A DNA stretch of 64,000 nucleotides from an uncultured Roseburia sp. (GCA_945787015.1 CALZGM010000015.1:16232-80231); one strand, 5' to 3'. Shown: positions 14,697-24,231, counted from the stretch's first letter. Notes: generated from the sequence alone by a model not told the origin. Numbers and translations are program-made.

Positions 14697-17189
14697 CTAT
14701 AACGCCTCATAAAATTTGTATCCGTTTCGTCCGTTTTCTTTTACCTGATACAACGCAATATCTGCTGCTTTATATAGTTCCTGATAATTGCTGCCGTTCT
14801 CCCTGAAGAAAGAGACTCCTATACTTACCGTTAGTGGTTTCCCATCCCTTTCTATTTCAGCTAAGCGTCTGGCAATCAGCTTCAGTTTTTCTGCAACTAA
14901 CTGTTTCGATGAAACATATTTCATTAAAACCACCATTTCATCTCCGCCAAGCCTTCCCTTTATATCGTCCGAACGGAAGGTTTCCTTTAAAACCGCGGCT
15001 ACGCTCTTTAATACTTCGTCTCCGTACTGGTGTCCATAGCTGTCATTGATATTCTTAAAATGATCAATGTCTAAAATAATAAAAGCATGTGATTCGTTTT
15101 CCGCTGTCTCTTCCTGTAAAAACCGGCTCATCAGGTGCTCTGCTGTTCCTTTATTGTACAGCTCTGTTAAAGAATCATGTTCTGCACGGTATCTCATCTT
15201 TAGTGCTTCCTGCTTTTTATCATCAATGTCTTTTAAATAAATGATTGCTTTTAAGTCGCCAGTATCCGCTTCTTTCAGGAAGTGAATCGTTTGAAGCATC
15301 CAGCGAACCTTTCCATCCGCATCCACTCTGCGGTACTCACAGCTAATCTCATGCAGACCGGTATTATATGCTTTAAAATATGCCTCTCTGCTGAACGAAT
15401 TTTCATATAGTGCCCGGTCTAAAGAATATACGCGGTTTTCCAATGTGATTTTAAACAATTCATCGTAGTGTAAAAGTTCCTCGGAATCACTTTGTGCCCA
15501 TAATCCGCTAACCTTTTCTACAATATCCTTCGTTACATTGATTTCTCCATATGCCAAAGTGTCAGCCAGCATCGCCTGTCTGTACTGCTCTTCCTTTTTA
15601 TATGCCTGTTCTGCTTCTTTTTGTTTTGAAATATCCTCTAAAATACCGATTGCCAATTGTGGCGACCCGTTTTCCCGATATATCGTTCGAAGAGCCGCCT
15701 TTGTCCATGTATAAGAATCTTCCTGCCTGTAACGTATCAGCACCTCTTTTGAAGCCAGTTCGGCACCGGCTTTTATCTGTTTCCAGAGACTTTCGAAGCT
15801 TTCTTTTGAATCCTCATGCAAAACACCCATATGGACCAAATCATCAATTGTACATGCAACCTCTTCTTTCGGGAGCGATAATCCAAAATCGCCATTTTTT
15901 AAATTTACTTTTCCAGCTTTTACATCAAAGTCAAAAACGGTGTTCGCCATCTGCTCAAGCGCAATATTAAGCCGTCGTTCGTTAAGAAGTAATTTACGTT
16001 CCATTTCTTTGCGGTCTGTAATATCTAACAATACACAGCTTAACTGCCGGTTTCGATGATTGTTTAGAATGGTTCCCTTTACCAATACCCACATTTCACT
16101 ATCGTCATGCCGCCGTATTTTGCATTCATATACAATATTTCTCTGCCCAGTAACCATCGCCTCTTCAATGATTTTATTAAAATGATGCTGGTCTTCCTTA
16201 TATAAAAATGCCTGAACTTTCCGGTCGTAATCCTTTCGCAGTTCTTCCTCGGTACATCCGTACAAATGATAAAAGCCTTCATTTCCATAAATAATGTTAC
16301 CTGTATCCAAGTCTATCAGGCAGACACCACCGGGGATATTTTCTGTGATTTTCTCTAAAATTACTGTTTTCTTTTTGTTTTCGTTATTATCAATAAATAC
16401 GCTTTGGAATACTTCGTCTCCATCTGTATCCAGTATTCGTTCTGTACGTTCAATCACCCAAATCTTTTCACCTGTTTTGGTACGAAGGCGTAACTCATGG
16501 CTCGCCTTATCTCCCACTTCTTTAAAATGCATCGTACTGTTTAGATAAATCTGAATATCTTCTCTTGCAATAAGTTCTGCAATGTTCCACTCTTTTTTGG
16601 CTTGAAACTCTTCTTTTGTATAATTGAAAATACGTAATGCTTCCTGATTGACTTTTTTAAAAATCAGCTTATCGTTTTCTCTTTTATAATTCACAATTCC
16701 GCACAAAACAGAGTCAAATAATGCATTGTAGGTTTTCCGTTGATGCTTAATCTCTTCCAGTTCTTCATTGCGTAGCTGCTGTTCTCTCTTTAACAGTTCT
16801 ACCTCATTGATATTCTGGTGATAGCCTTTTACCTGTATTCTACCATCCTCCAGACACTCTGCCCTGCCGCCGCAACGAACAAAAATGCTGCCCAGTTCCG
16901 GATGTTTCCAAGGATACTGCACTTCTAAAAGCTTGCCTGTTTCTATTATCTGGTTTACACAGTTCGTTACATACGCAATATACTTTTCATCAATTCTGTT
17001 ATACCAGTGCGCATAACACTGTTCCGGGTCCGGGTGTTTGGAAAGTCCCAAAAGTGTCAACATCGTGTCGTTGGCATACATCTCATACTTCTGAGCTTCG
17101 TTATCTATTACAATTGCCCATAATCCAACATTTCCGGCGCCTAATACTTCCTGCATCCATGCCGGATCATTCATAAAATCCATGTCCAT
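14697..17189 (-). CDS. Multi-PAS diguanylate cyclase
   Basis: About 830 residues without TM segments. Several PAS/PAC modules can be followed (for example around SVLCGIVNYKRENDKLIFKKVN, GGVCLIDLDTGNIIYGNEGF, and SKQKEAEQAYKKEE linkers). The C-terminal GGDEF domain (HDSLTELYNKGTAEHL...) has the signature as GGDEM and an intact inhibitory-site RxxD (RSDD) five residues earlier. It should make cyclic di-GMP in response to signals sensed by the PAS domains. The frame opens at TTG 17207; ATG 17189 with GGAGAG before it is preferred, ATG 17201 is possible. Terminates at a shared bidirectional terminator. Confidence 0.88.
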   Translation of the reverse strand: MDMDFMNDPAWMQEVLGAGNVGLWAIVIDNEAQKYEMYANDTMLTLLGLSKHPDPEQCYAHWYNRIDEKYIAYVTNCVNQIIETGKLLEVQYPWKHPELGSIFVRCGGRAECLEDGRIQVKGYHQNINEVELLKREQQLRNEELEEIKHQRKTYNALFDSVLCGIVNYKRENDKLIFKKVNQEALRIFNYTKEEFQAKKEWNIAELIAREDIQIYLNSTMHFKEVGDKASHELRLRTKTGEKIWVIERTERILDTDGDEVFQSVFIDNNENKKKTVILEKITENIPGGVCLIDLDTGNIIYGNEGFYHLYGCTEEELRKDYDRKVQAFLYKEDQHHFNKIIEEAMVTGQRNIVYECKIRRHDDSEMWVLVKGTILNNHRNRQLSCVLLDITDRKEMERKLLLNERRLNIALEQMANTVFDFDVKAGKVNLKNGDFGLSLPKEEVACTIDDLVHMGVLHEDSKESFESLWKQIKAGAELASKEVLIRYRQEDSYTWTKAALRTIYRENGSPQLAIGILEDISKQKEAEQAYKKEEQYRQAMLADTLAYGEINVTKDIVEKVSGLWAQSDSEELLHYDELFKITLENRVYSLDRALYENSFSREAYFKAYNTGLHEISCEYRRVDADGKVRWMLQTIHFLKEADTGDLKAIIYLKDIDDKKQEALKMRYRAEHDSLTELYNKGTAEHLMSRFLQEETAENESHAFIILDIDHFKNINDSYGHQYGDEVLKSVAAVLKETFRSDDIKGRLGGDEMVVLMKYVSSKQLVAEKLKLIARRLAEIERDGKPLTVSIGVSFFRENGSNYQELYKAADIALYQVKENGRNGYKFYEAL

Positions 17190-17321
17190 CTTTCTCTCCA
17201 TTTCCAAACAGGTTTCCGTTCAATAGCTACAACACTTCTTTTATTATACATCGTTCGAACATAGATGGAAAGCCTTTTATGAAGAAGCCTCCTTCCTCTT
17301 TCAAATGACCAAATGCGATTT

Positions 17322-17816
17322 CTACATGATTGCAAGTTTATATTTTTTCCCTTTTTCCGTTTCCTCATAAGCCTGAAAACCGGCTTTTTCAAAACATCGT
17401 CTGGAGCCTTCATTATAACTGTAAATCTCGTCCACATATAGTGTCTGATAGCCGAGTTCTTTTCCTCGCTTTATCAACGCACGAACGACTTTTCCGCCAA
17501 TGCCTTTTCCACGGTACCTTCTATCGCCAATCACAATCGGCATATCCTCCTGCCAAAAGGTCACATCACCGATTGGAAGATACTCCTGTCCCTCTAATAT
17601 TTCGATAAAGTATAGTTCTCCATGGTTATTCAAATAGCCATACATTCCGTTTAATTTTCCCCATGAATAAGGCTCATCCACCCCATCCACCAGTTTTACG
17701 GTTTCAATGTCCTGATACCAGTCAAATGCAAAGTCATGATGTCCGTCGTATTTGCGTAAACGCAGCTGCTCGTCAATTTGTATAAATTCCGGTTGTGTGA
17801 TTCCTTCTATTGCCAT
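17322..17816 (-). CDS. GNAT acetyltransferase (AacA4/RimI-like)
   Basis: 164 residues. Acetyl-CoA-binding region IVIGDRRYRGKGIGGKVVRALIKRGKELG and the C-terminal NEGSRRCFEKAGFQAYEETEKG identify a GNAT enzyme. The N-terminal RLRKYDGHHDFAFDWYQDIETVKLVDG resembles proteins annotated as aminoglycoside or unknown-substrate acetyltransferases; resistance is not claimed. AGGAGA precedes the ATG. Isolated, 30 bp downstream of luxC's 5' neighbour direction is not shared in time: it ends before the DGC. Confidence 0.75.
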   Translation of the reverse strand: MAIEGITQPEFIQIDEQLRLRKYDGHHDFAFDWYQDIETVKLVDGVDEPYSWGKLNGMYGYLNNHGELYFIEILEGQEYLPIGDVTFWQEDMPIVIGDRRYRGKGIGGKVVRALIKRGKELGYQTLYVDEIYSYNEGSRRCFEKAGFQAYEETEKGKKYKLAIM

Positions 17817-17846
17817 ATTTTCATTTCTCCTATTGCATAATAAATT

Positions 17847-19136
17847 TTATCTCTCTACCTCTATAATCCTGCTATAGCGTCTTAACGGATATTTCCCATC
17901 ATGGGTTCCTCCAGGCAGCATCTGTGACATGTTTTTCGGACGGACAATATGCGTAAGTCCTGTTTTTACAAAAAGTTCCGCCAGTTCCTTACGTTCCTTT
18001 TCTGTGCAAATCAATCCGACCGTCTGCAAATAACCTTTTTTGCCCTTTAACGATTTGATTATATTTTTCCTTTGCAGAGGTTTTACCCAGCAGTTCTTAA
18101 ACATATAAGAGAGTTCCAGTTCACTATCACTTCCGATTATAACACTAACACCTTTTCCTCGTAAAACCCGGTGCCCGGTATGGATGCTTTCCAGCTCTTC
18201 ATTATAAAGGGAAATACTGACTTTTCCACGAATGCCAATCTTTTCACGTGGATAATCCACACGCACTTCCTCTAAGATGTGTAAAAACCTCTCTGCCACA
18301 GAAAGCAGAACGGTCTCATCCTCTGTATCCACGAAAATGCCCTGGCAGGAGCTGCACAAAAGCTGATTTGTAGCACAGATATGTTTTGCCAAATCGTATA
18401 ATTCCGGCTCATAATCTTCCACTTTTTCTACTACCCCGGCGCTCACATAAGCAAAGCTTAATTTATGTCCCCAGCTGATAATCTGCGTCGAAGGGCTTGC
18501 CATGGTCCGCGCTGCCATGACTGCTTCATCCCCTCCCCAGACTACAATCGCATCCGCCATATCCGCAAGCGTCTTTAAAATCTTCACATTGGTGGAAGCC
18601 ACATCCAACACGCATACATAAGGTGCCAGCGCCGGTTCTTCCTTAATCATCTCATGAAGCAGCATCACCGAAATACCATCGTCCACGGAAGGTAACTTTA
18701 GGATATTCACGTTTCCTGCAAGCAGCCCTTCTATGACACTGAAAAACGGCAAACCTTCTGCGTTCCCCGCTGCGATGTGAAACAGAATTCCAAGCGGTTC
18801 CAGACGTTTTTCTACCGATGCTTTTCGGTCATCCTCAGTTCCCTTCTTAAGGACTCCAAGCTCTGTATCATATTTTAATTGCAGGTTTTCCTTATCAAAA
18901 AAAGTAATTGCCTCTTCTAATTGTGTTCTTGTAAAGGCACCTTTTTCCAGAAGCACCCACAATATAGGATCATATGCACCTGTCTTGATTTTTTCCGACA
19001 CTCTGCCACAGGCATTAATTACTAATTTTGCAATGTCTTTTCGGTTCGTAACTGCCATCAAACAGGAGTCCCACAGTTTTTCAAGCACATCATCAAGCTG
19101 TTCATCCGGAAGGATTTTTCCTTCAAAAAGTATCAT
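17847..19136 (-). CDS. luxC: LuxC-like acyl-CoA/acyl-protein reductase
   Basis: 429 residues of the LuxC family (aldehyde dehydrogenase fold). The acyl-carrying cysteine lies in HICATNQLLCSSCQGIFVD; the NADPH-binding region includes FHIAAGNAEGLPFFSVIEGLLAGN and VVWGGDEAVMAAR. LuxC reduces an activated acyl group to an aldehyde using NADPH. Its ATG overlaps the luxE stop by 4 bp (ATGA), so the two are translationally coupled. No luciferase (luxAB) or luxD is nearby, so the aldehyde must serve another purpose. Confidence 0.85.
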   Translation of the reverse strand: MILFEGKILPDEQLDDVLEKLWDSCLMAVTNRKDIAKLVINACGRVSEKIKTGAYDPILWVLLEKGAFTRTQLEEAITFFDKENLQLKYDTELGVLKKGTEDDRKASVEKRLEPLGILFHIAAGNAEGLPFFSVIEGLLAGNVNILKLPSVDDGISVMLLHEMIKEEPALAPYVCVLDVASTNVKILKTLADMADAIVVWGGDEAVMAARTMASPSTQIISWGHKLSFAYVSAGVVEKVEDYEPELYDLAKHICATNQLLCSSCQGIFVDTEDETVLLSVAERFLHILEEVRVDYPREKIGIRGKVSISLYNEELESIHTGHRVLRGKGVSVIIGSDSELELSYMFKNCWVKPLQRKNIIKSLKGKKGYLQTVGLICTEKERKELAELFVKTGLTHIVRPKNMSQMLPGGTHDGKYPLRRYSRIIEVER

Positions 19137-20278
19137 AGTGTTTCCTCCCCTAACATCGTTCTCATGAGATTTTCAGCACCTGCTGCACAGGTAGTAATAT
19201 CCTCCATTCCGACGCGTCCCAAAATCTCAAGGTAGGGTGTGTCAATGCCGCATCCGCATTCACTTCCGTCATGAAGGATTCCCAAATCATCCGTCATAAT
19301 ACTAAGGATTGGCGCACTTTTCACCATGGGTGTCAGCAGATTCACGAGTCCGGCTTTTCCATGTTCCAGCGGCTCATAGGTGTCCACATCACGAATAAGG
19401 ACTCTGCTATAAATCGGTACATGAAAATGATGTTTCGGACAGTCGCAATAGAGAATCGGATGTTCTACCGCACCAAAAAATTCACGACACATGGATTCCG
19501 GAATATTTAACACGTCCTCCACCAAATCGTACATTTCCTGCTTTTCCGCCCTCTGCGTATAATACTGTTTCCAACCACCGCCAAAGGACATCAGCGATCC
19601 TTTCGGAAGCGGACATTTGATACCGGCTTCTTTCATCTTACTTAATAGCCAGTATGCGTGGAACGTGAAACCGATGATGCGTACCGGTGTGTTGCCTCTG
19701 CTAAACGTAATTAATTTCTCTCTGATTTCTTCCAGATTTAGTCTATAGTCACCATCAATGTATCTTAATGCATAGGTGCGTGAAAGAGCCGGTGCAAAAA
19801 AGGTAAAACCATATGCTGTCTTTGCAACGGCCTTTTCTTCCACTGCATTTTTTCTTCCCAGAATATTACGTGCCTCGTAGCCCAAAATAATATAATGGCA
19901 TGGTCGAAGTGACCAAAGCTTATGTTCTTTCCCCACGCGAAGAACCATCCCCAGCCCCTTTAAAAGACTTAGCACATCATAGCCAATCACACTTTTTGCT
20001 CCGCTTGTTCCTGAGGATGTGGCTGTCGTCAACATCTTCTCCCGTGGCACAGAGTCCATCCTATGATGTTTAAAAAAGAGCGTAGGGATAAACGGAATCT
20101 CTGCTACGGATTCCAATTTATCAATACGCTCTTCGTACCAACCGCGGTGCTCTAAAAGTGCGCGGTATTCTTTGCAGTTTTCGAATTGAAAATGCATGTT
20201 TTCCCGCATCTCCTTCATAAACTGCGTTTCGGTTTTTTCAATGTCGTATGGCCTTTTATACCAGAAAAGTGATTTCAT
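19133..20278 (-). CDS. luxE: LuxE-like acyl-protein synthetase
   Basis: 381 residues of the LuxE/acyl-protein synthetase family, related to adenylate-forming enzymes. Motifs: IPFIPTLFFKHHRMDSVPREKMLTTATSSGTSGAKS (nucleotide loop), FSRGNTPVRIIGFTFHAYWLL, and SFGGGWK. It activates a carboxylic acid as acyl-AMP and hands it to LuxC; a Cys near the C-terminus (EDITTCAAGAENL) may carry the acyl group, as in Vibrio LuxE. GAGG precedes the ATG. Middle gene of a MerR-luxE-luxC operon, 50 bp after the regulator. Confidence 0.85.
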   Translation of the reverse strand: MKSLFWYKRPYDIEKTETQFMKEMRENMHFQFENCKEYRALLEHRGWYEERIDKLESVAEIPFIPTLFFKHHRMDSVPREKMLTTATSSGTSGAKSVIGYDVLSLLKGLGMVLRVGKEHKLWSLRPCHYIILGYEARNILGRKNAVEEKAVAKTAYGFTFFAPALSRTYALRYIDGDYRLNLEEIREKLITFSRGNTPVRIIGFTFHAYWLLSKMKEAGIKCPLPKGSLMSFGGGWKQYYTQRAEKQEMYDLVEDVLNIPESMCREFFGAVEHPILYCDCPKHHFHVPIYSRVLIRDVDTYEPLEHGKAGLVNLLTPMVKSAPILSIMTDDLGILHDGSECGCGIDTPYLEILGRVGMEDITTCAAGAENLMRTMLGEETL

Positions 20279-20327
20279 AGTTGATCCTCTTTATCTCTTG
20301 GTAATACCATCTTAACATTGCCACTGC

Positions 20328-21056
20328 TTATTTACCACAATAAATTTCAATGGCCCGTGCCGTAAAATCCGCAGTCCCGGCACCGCCTGCTTTGTCAATA
20401 TTCTCGGTGTATTCACCTCCGCCGGAATACATGCGTCCCAGACAGGATAAAATCTCCGGTGTACATTTATAAAAATGCTCCGTAATATATGCCTGCAATC
20501 TTTTTACCTGTTCCTGTACGTCCTGCTCCGCCGGGTCTTTCTCCTTCATGCTGCCAAATACAACAAACATTTTCATAAAGTCGTCAGCAATGGCCTTTGT
20601 CGTGTCCTCCGTCCAGTCTTTGCTCTTTTCTTCAAATTCCTTGTAGGCATCTGTCTTACCCCACTGCTCCTTGGCCTGTTTGCTGTATTCATCCAGTTTT
20701 CTTGTGTCAAATGCTGAAAAATCCATATACTTCACTCCTAACATTTTTATTCCACGAGCAAAAAGAATCAGATTTTCCAGGCGTTCTTTTTTTAAAGTCA
20801 GCAGTTCAATCTGCTGTTCCAACGCCAGACTGCGGTCAAAGTTATCACTATCTATAATCGCTTTGATTTCTTTTAGCGGAAACTCCAGTTCACGAAACAG
20901 TAAAATCTGCTGCAGCCGTTCCAGCGCCATATCGTCATACAGCCGGTATCCTGCCTCCGTGACCTTCGATGGATGCAGCAATCCAATCGTATCATAGTAA
21001 TGCAGGGTGCGTATACTCACTCCTGTCATTTTGCTCACTTCATTTACTGTCAACAT
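20328..21056 (-). CDS. MerR-family regulator with TipAS ligand-binding domain
   Basis: 242 residues. Residues 1-70 are a MerR winged helix (LTVNEVSKMTGVSIRTLHYYDTIGLLHPS), then a long dimer coiled coil, then a TipAS-type globin-like domain (about 125-240, KEQWGKTDAYKEFEEKSKDW...YKCTPEILSCLGRMYSGGGEYTENIDKAG...). TipAS domains bind hydrophobic or thiopeptide ligands. It heads the luxE-luxC operon on the same strand and so is its likely regulator. AAGGAG precedes the ATG. Confidence 0.88.
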   Translation of the reverse strand: MLTVNEVSKMTGVSIRTLHYYDTIGLLHPSKVTEAGYRLYDDMALERLQQILLFRELEFPLKEIKAIIDSDNFDRSLALEQQIELLTLKKERLENLILFARGIKMLGVKYMDFSAFDTRKLDEYSKQAKEQWGKTDAYKEFEEKSKDWTEDTTKAIADDFMKMFVVFGSMKEKDPAEQDVQEQVKRLQAYITEHFYKCTPEILSCLGRMYSGGGEYTENIDKAGGAGTADFTARAIEIYCGK

Positions 21057-21123
21057 AAAATCCTGCTCCTTGTTTTCCCAACTCTCGTGTAAGTATAGCT
21101 TAAACTATGACGTAACGTAGGAG

Positions 21124-21954
21124 TCAAGGGGTTATTTTTATTCTCTTTAACCCAAACACCCGCACTGCATTTTCCCACATCAAATCTTCATATGCCTCTT
21201 TTTCAATCCGTTCCGGCAAAACATGAAAATAATCCTGATACACAGAACGTTCTCCTTTCGGATTGCAAAAATAAGTGTCCAATCCATCAATCGGCATATC
21301 GCTTCCAAACATCAACTTTTTACTGCCATATCTTTTGATTGCTTCGATGGTAGTTTCCATTGGCACCCATGTGGTATCCCCATATAAATTATCTGCTTTT
21401 CCAAGCAAATCAAGTGCCTCTTTATTGTCGCTGCCAAGTCCCATATGTACCATAACAAATGGAATTTTAGGGAACATTTTTGCCGCCTCATAAACATGCA
21501 CCGGCTCTGCCTCCTCGCAGCCTCCTGTATGGGACACTACCGCCAGCTGATATTTCTCTGCCAATTCTAAAAACGGAATCGTCCGCGAATCCACCGGTGA
21601 AATATCCGAATGGTACGGATGCAATTTTATGGCATAAATAAGGTCTAAGTTTTCCTGTATCAGCTTTTCCAGTTCCGGTGTCACCTGCTCCTGAAGAGGT
21701 TTTACCCAGACTCCCACACCAATTTTGCCGGGATTTTTTCTTGCAAAGTTTAAGGTGCGCAAAAGCGCAGCTTCCTGTGATGTCTGCAATTCCTTTGGAA
21801 GCAGTCTCTGCTCATGATCTACCTCTGCCGCATCTGAATTAGAGACTAGTGCATAGTCTATTTCGTATTTTTCCATTGCAGCTATGACAAGATTTTCGCT
21901 CATGGAAAAGCCGAGCTTGTCACCTCCGATGTGTACGTGTGTGTCAATTCGCAT
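21124..21954 (-). CDS. Amidohydrolase-family metal-dependent hydrolase
   Basis: 276 residues, TIM-barrel of the Amidohydro_2 type. Metal-binding signatures DTHVHIG near the start, the LHPYHSDISP strand, SHTGGCEE, and FGSDMPIDG near the C-terminus. Members hydrolyse or decarboxylate cyclic or aromatic substrates; the substrate cannot be told from sequence. AGGAGT precedes the ATG. Upstream of MerR on the same strand, but with an 67-bp gap, so co-transcription with the lux pair is possible, not shown. Confidence 0.8.
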   Translation of the reverse strand: MRIDTHVHIGGDKLGFSMSENLVIAAMEKYEIDYALVSNSDAAEVDHEQRLLPKELQTSQEAALLRTLNFARKNPGKIGVGVWVKPLQEQVTPELEKLIQENLDLIYAIKLHPYHSDISPVDSRTIPFLELAEKYQLAVVSHTGGCEEAEPVHVYEAAKMFPKIPFVMVHMGLGSDNKEALDLLGKADNLYGDTTWVPMETTIEAIKRYGSKKLMFGSDMPIDGLDTYFCNPKGERSVYQDYFHVLPERIEKEAYEDLMWENAVRVFGLKRIKITP

Positions 21955-22030
21955 AAGGTATGTACTCCTAACCTTTCTTATAAATTGAATAATTTAAAAT
22001 GCATACCGTCTTGACATGCATTTCATATTT

Positions 22031-22519
22031 TTAATTTTCTAATTTTTTTCGCACTAGTTCCACAAATGCTTCATCGCACTCTGCCATTGCACAAATATCT
22101 GCATCAGAAATCCCTCTCTTAATCATATTGGTAACTACTGTACGGGTCTTTTCCTCTTTACCTGCTTCTATTCCACGGCTAATTCCCTTACTGATACCTT
22201 GACTGATTCCCAAATTAATTCCAGCTTCTCTCGCTTCTCTCAGTTCATCAGATGGTAATCGTAATACTTTTCCACCCATTTCCTCACTCATCCTTTCCTT
22301 TAAAACCGGTTCTTTCCTCAACAAATAATTCATAATCCGCTGCATTAATTGCATTAAATCATGAAACAATCCTGTATTGTCAGTTTTTGTAACTTCTTCT
22401 AAACGACTAATAATCATATGATACTCATCTATTAATTTCTTTGTTCTTTCTTCGCTTTTTGCGATTTCAAAAATATCCTTTTCATAATTCATGATATAAT
22501 ACGGGAGTAAAATCAGCAA
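22031..22519 (-). pseudogene. C-terminal remnant of a Rpn-family nuclease/transposase
   Basis: The frame reads VEKHLLILLPYYIMNYEKDI..., then a helical segment and GINLGISQGISKGISRGIEAG repeats before the stop, as at the C-terminus of Rpn (PD-(D/E)XK nuclease family transposase) proteins. The N-terminal catalytic half of roughly 150 residues is absent; the homologous frame runs back into the 3' end of the membrane-protein gene ending at 22527. No RBS precedes a usable start. An intact relative lies at 45449-46291. Confidence 0.7.
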
Positions 22520-22526
22520 GTGCTTT

Positions 22527-23444
22527 TCAACTTTTGTTTCTTCTCCTATTTGTAAAACAAATACCCTGTATTCCTAAACCTAGAACTATCATGCACAGAG
22601 CAACTCCTGTTATTCCATTCATCAGTTTTATAAATTCCTCCTCGCCATTAGCAAAAGAAGCAAACATCGCTGTCTGGAGTGTTAAAATGGAAACGCAGGC
22701 ATCAATATATCCGATTCTTCTGGTTATGGAAAGAATTGGTGATTTTCTTCTTCCTACCTTAATCACCTGTATCGTTGACATGATAATCTTATAAAAGGTA
22801 TATGTCGCCACCGCATATATCGTAATCCCGGGATAATTTTTGCCACCCTGGGAATTCAAAAGCAAAATAACAGCTCCCGCTAATACGATTGCCATAAACA
22901 CAAACAGTACACTATTCCTGCGATAAACGAAAAGTTCCCTTCTTATGCGCTCTTGTTTTTCATTAATGACAGCAAGCTTTCTTTCCTGCCTGACAATTCC
23001 TATCCGCATGATACTTAACAGTAGATAATATGCTGATAATGTACCGAACCATGCTGAATGACTGATGATTCCGATTACACCATTGAATACTGCAAAGATA
23101 AGATTACTCACCATGCCGGATCCTGCAAAGAGAATGGTTCTTAGCCTGTAATCGGTTGTTACTTTATTCGTATATGGATTTGCTGCAATTGCCGGTTTTA
23201 TAATCTCTATGATATCCTTTTTGGTATAAATCGTGACATAATAACAGCTTGCAATCAATGTAATGGCTGCAAGCACGTAAAAGGTTATACCGACTAAATA
23301 AGCAAAGCACGCAAATGCCGTATTTAGCAGAGCAAGTATCATACAGATAATCGTCACAACGTACAAAAGGATTTGATATCGTAAACGTAACACAGGAATA
23401 TATCTGCTAATTTTTTTCTTTATTGTTTCTTTCGTGGTTTTCAT
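22527..23444 (-). CDS. Polytopic membrane protein of unknown function
   Basis: 305 residues with about eight hydrophobic helices in four pairs (for example LLYVVTIICMILALLNTAFACFAYLVGI and VLFVFMAIVLAGAVILLL) and basic loops. No family recognised. It is the last of three closely spaced genes (24079 to 22527) whose products are two membrane proteins and one soluble repeat protein. The RBS is weak and lies in the tail of the preceding gene, so translation may be coupled. Its 3' end abuts the Rpn remnant. Confidence 0.7.
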   Translation of the reverse strand: MKTTKETIKKKISRYIPVLRLRYQILLYVVTIICMILALLNTAFACFAYLVGITFYVLAAITLIASCYYVTIYTKKDIIEIIKPAIAANPYTNKVTTDYRLRTILFAGSGMVSNLIFAVFNGVIGIISHSAWFGTLSAYYLLLSIMRIGIVRQERKLAVINEKQERIRRELFVYRRNSVLFVFMAIVLAGAVILLLNSQGGKNYPGITIYAVATYTFYKIIMSTIQVIKVGRRKSPILSITRRIGYIDACVSILTLQTAMFASFANGEEEFIKLMNGITGVALCMIVLGLGIQGICFTNRRRNKS

Positions 23445-23450
23445 ACTTTT

Positions 23451-23819
23451 TTACTTTAAACCTTTGATAAAAGGAATCAGGCAGAGGAGAACAACGATAC
23501 CAACAATTCCGATTACAATTCCGGCAACCATATGGCTCCATACCATTGTAAGGCACATACCAACACCTAACAGTAATGCTCCGACAATCCCGAGGAGTGT
23601 TGCACCTATCGTTTTTCCTGATAGCCTAATCGGTTCTTTGTTTTCCATCTTTCTCCATACAAGCACCATAATCAGTAGCACGACTGCTCCAATCACTCCC
23701 ATAATGACACCCGGTCTGAACGCATTCCACTCCGGAATTAGTGTCATGCACATGCCAAGCGCAAATAAAATGCCTCCGATGGTTCCTAAAATCATAACTG
23801 TAAATGTACTCTTTTTCAT
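23451..23819 (-). CDS. Small four-TM membrane protein with internal duplication
   Basis: 122 residues. Two copies of a hairpin unit are evident: GTIGGILFALGMCMTLIPEW...GVIMGVIGAVVLLIMV and GIVGALLLGVGMCLTMVWSH...GIVIGIVGIVVLLCLI, joined by a polar loop. Both carry a GMCxT motif in the first helix. Function unknown. Start and upstream stop overlap as TAATG, implying translational coupling to the gene before it. Confidence 0.75.
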   Translation of the reverse strand: MKKSTFTVMILGTIGGILFALGMCMTLIPEWNAFRPGVIMGVIGAVVLLIMVLVWRKMENKEPIRLSGKTIGATLLGIVGALLLGVGMCLTMVWSHMVAGIVIGIVGIVVLLCLIPFIKGLK

Positions 23820-24079
23820 TATTTCAGTCCTGCCTTTCTTCCTGCTTCTTCTCTTGTTTTCTGCTCTTTAGCAAGTCTGGCTTTCGCTTCTTCCACCGTT
23901 TCGCCTTCCTTGGTCAAATAGTTGTCTACGAACTTATCAGTCATTTTGTTAAATCCGCCAACGACGCCTTCTTCGATTTTTTTGTAACCTCCTACAACGC
24001 CATCCTCAATTTTTTTATAGCCGCTGGTTACGCTCTCTGCAATTTTTTCATTCACCTGTACTAATTTTGATTTTGCCAT
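23819..24079 (-). CDS. Small soluble repeat protein
   Basis: 86 residues, highly charged. Three tandem copies of an 11-residue unit are visible: SGYKKIEDGVV, GGYKKIEEGVV, GGFNKMTDKFV, then an acidic/basic tail KEGETVEEAKARLAKEQ. Similar short proteins occur in many gut Firmicutes without known role. AAGGAGA precedes the ATG. First gene of a three-gene unit with two membrane proteins. Confidence 0.75.
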   Translation of the reverse strand: MAKSKLVQVNEKIAESVTSGYKKIEDGVVGGYKKIEEGVVGGFNKMTDKFVDNYLTKEGETVEEAKARLAKEQKTREEAGRKAGLK

Positions 24080-24186
24080 GTCTGTTAATCTCCTTTTCTT
24101 ATTCGCATTCGTTTTGTTTCATTTGATGATAGGAGAATACCAGCTTTTTGTTTGAATAATGTTTTCTTTTTGTTTACGAAATGTTA

Positions 24187-24216
24187 AAAAAATGCATGCC
24201 GTAATGGCATGCATTT
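24187..24216 (-). terminator. Terminator after the MIF-like gene
   Basis: AAATGCATGCC-ATTAC-GGCATGCATTT followed by TTTT on the minus strand, 15 bases after the stop at 24232. Confidence 0.85.
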
Positions 24217-24231
24217 CCCTAAACTTTCATT

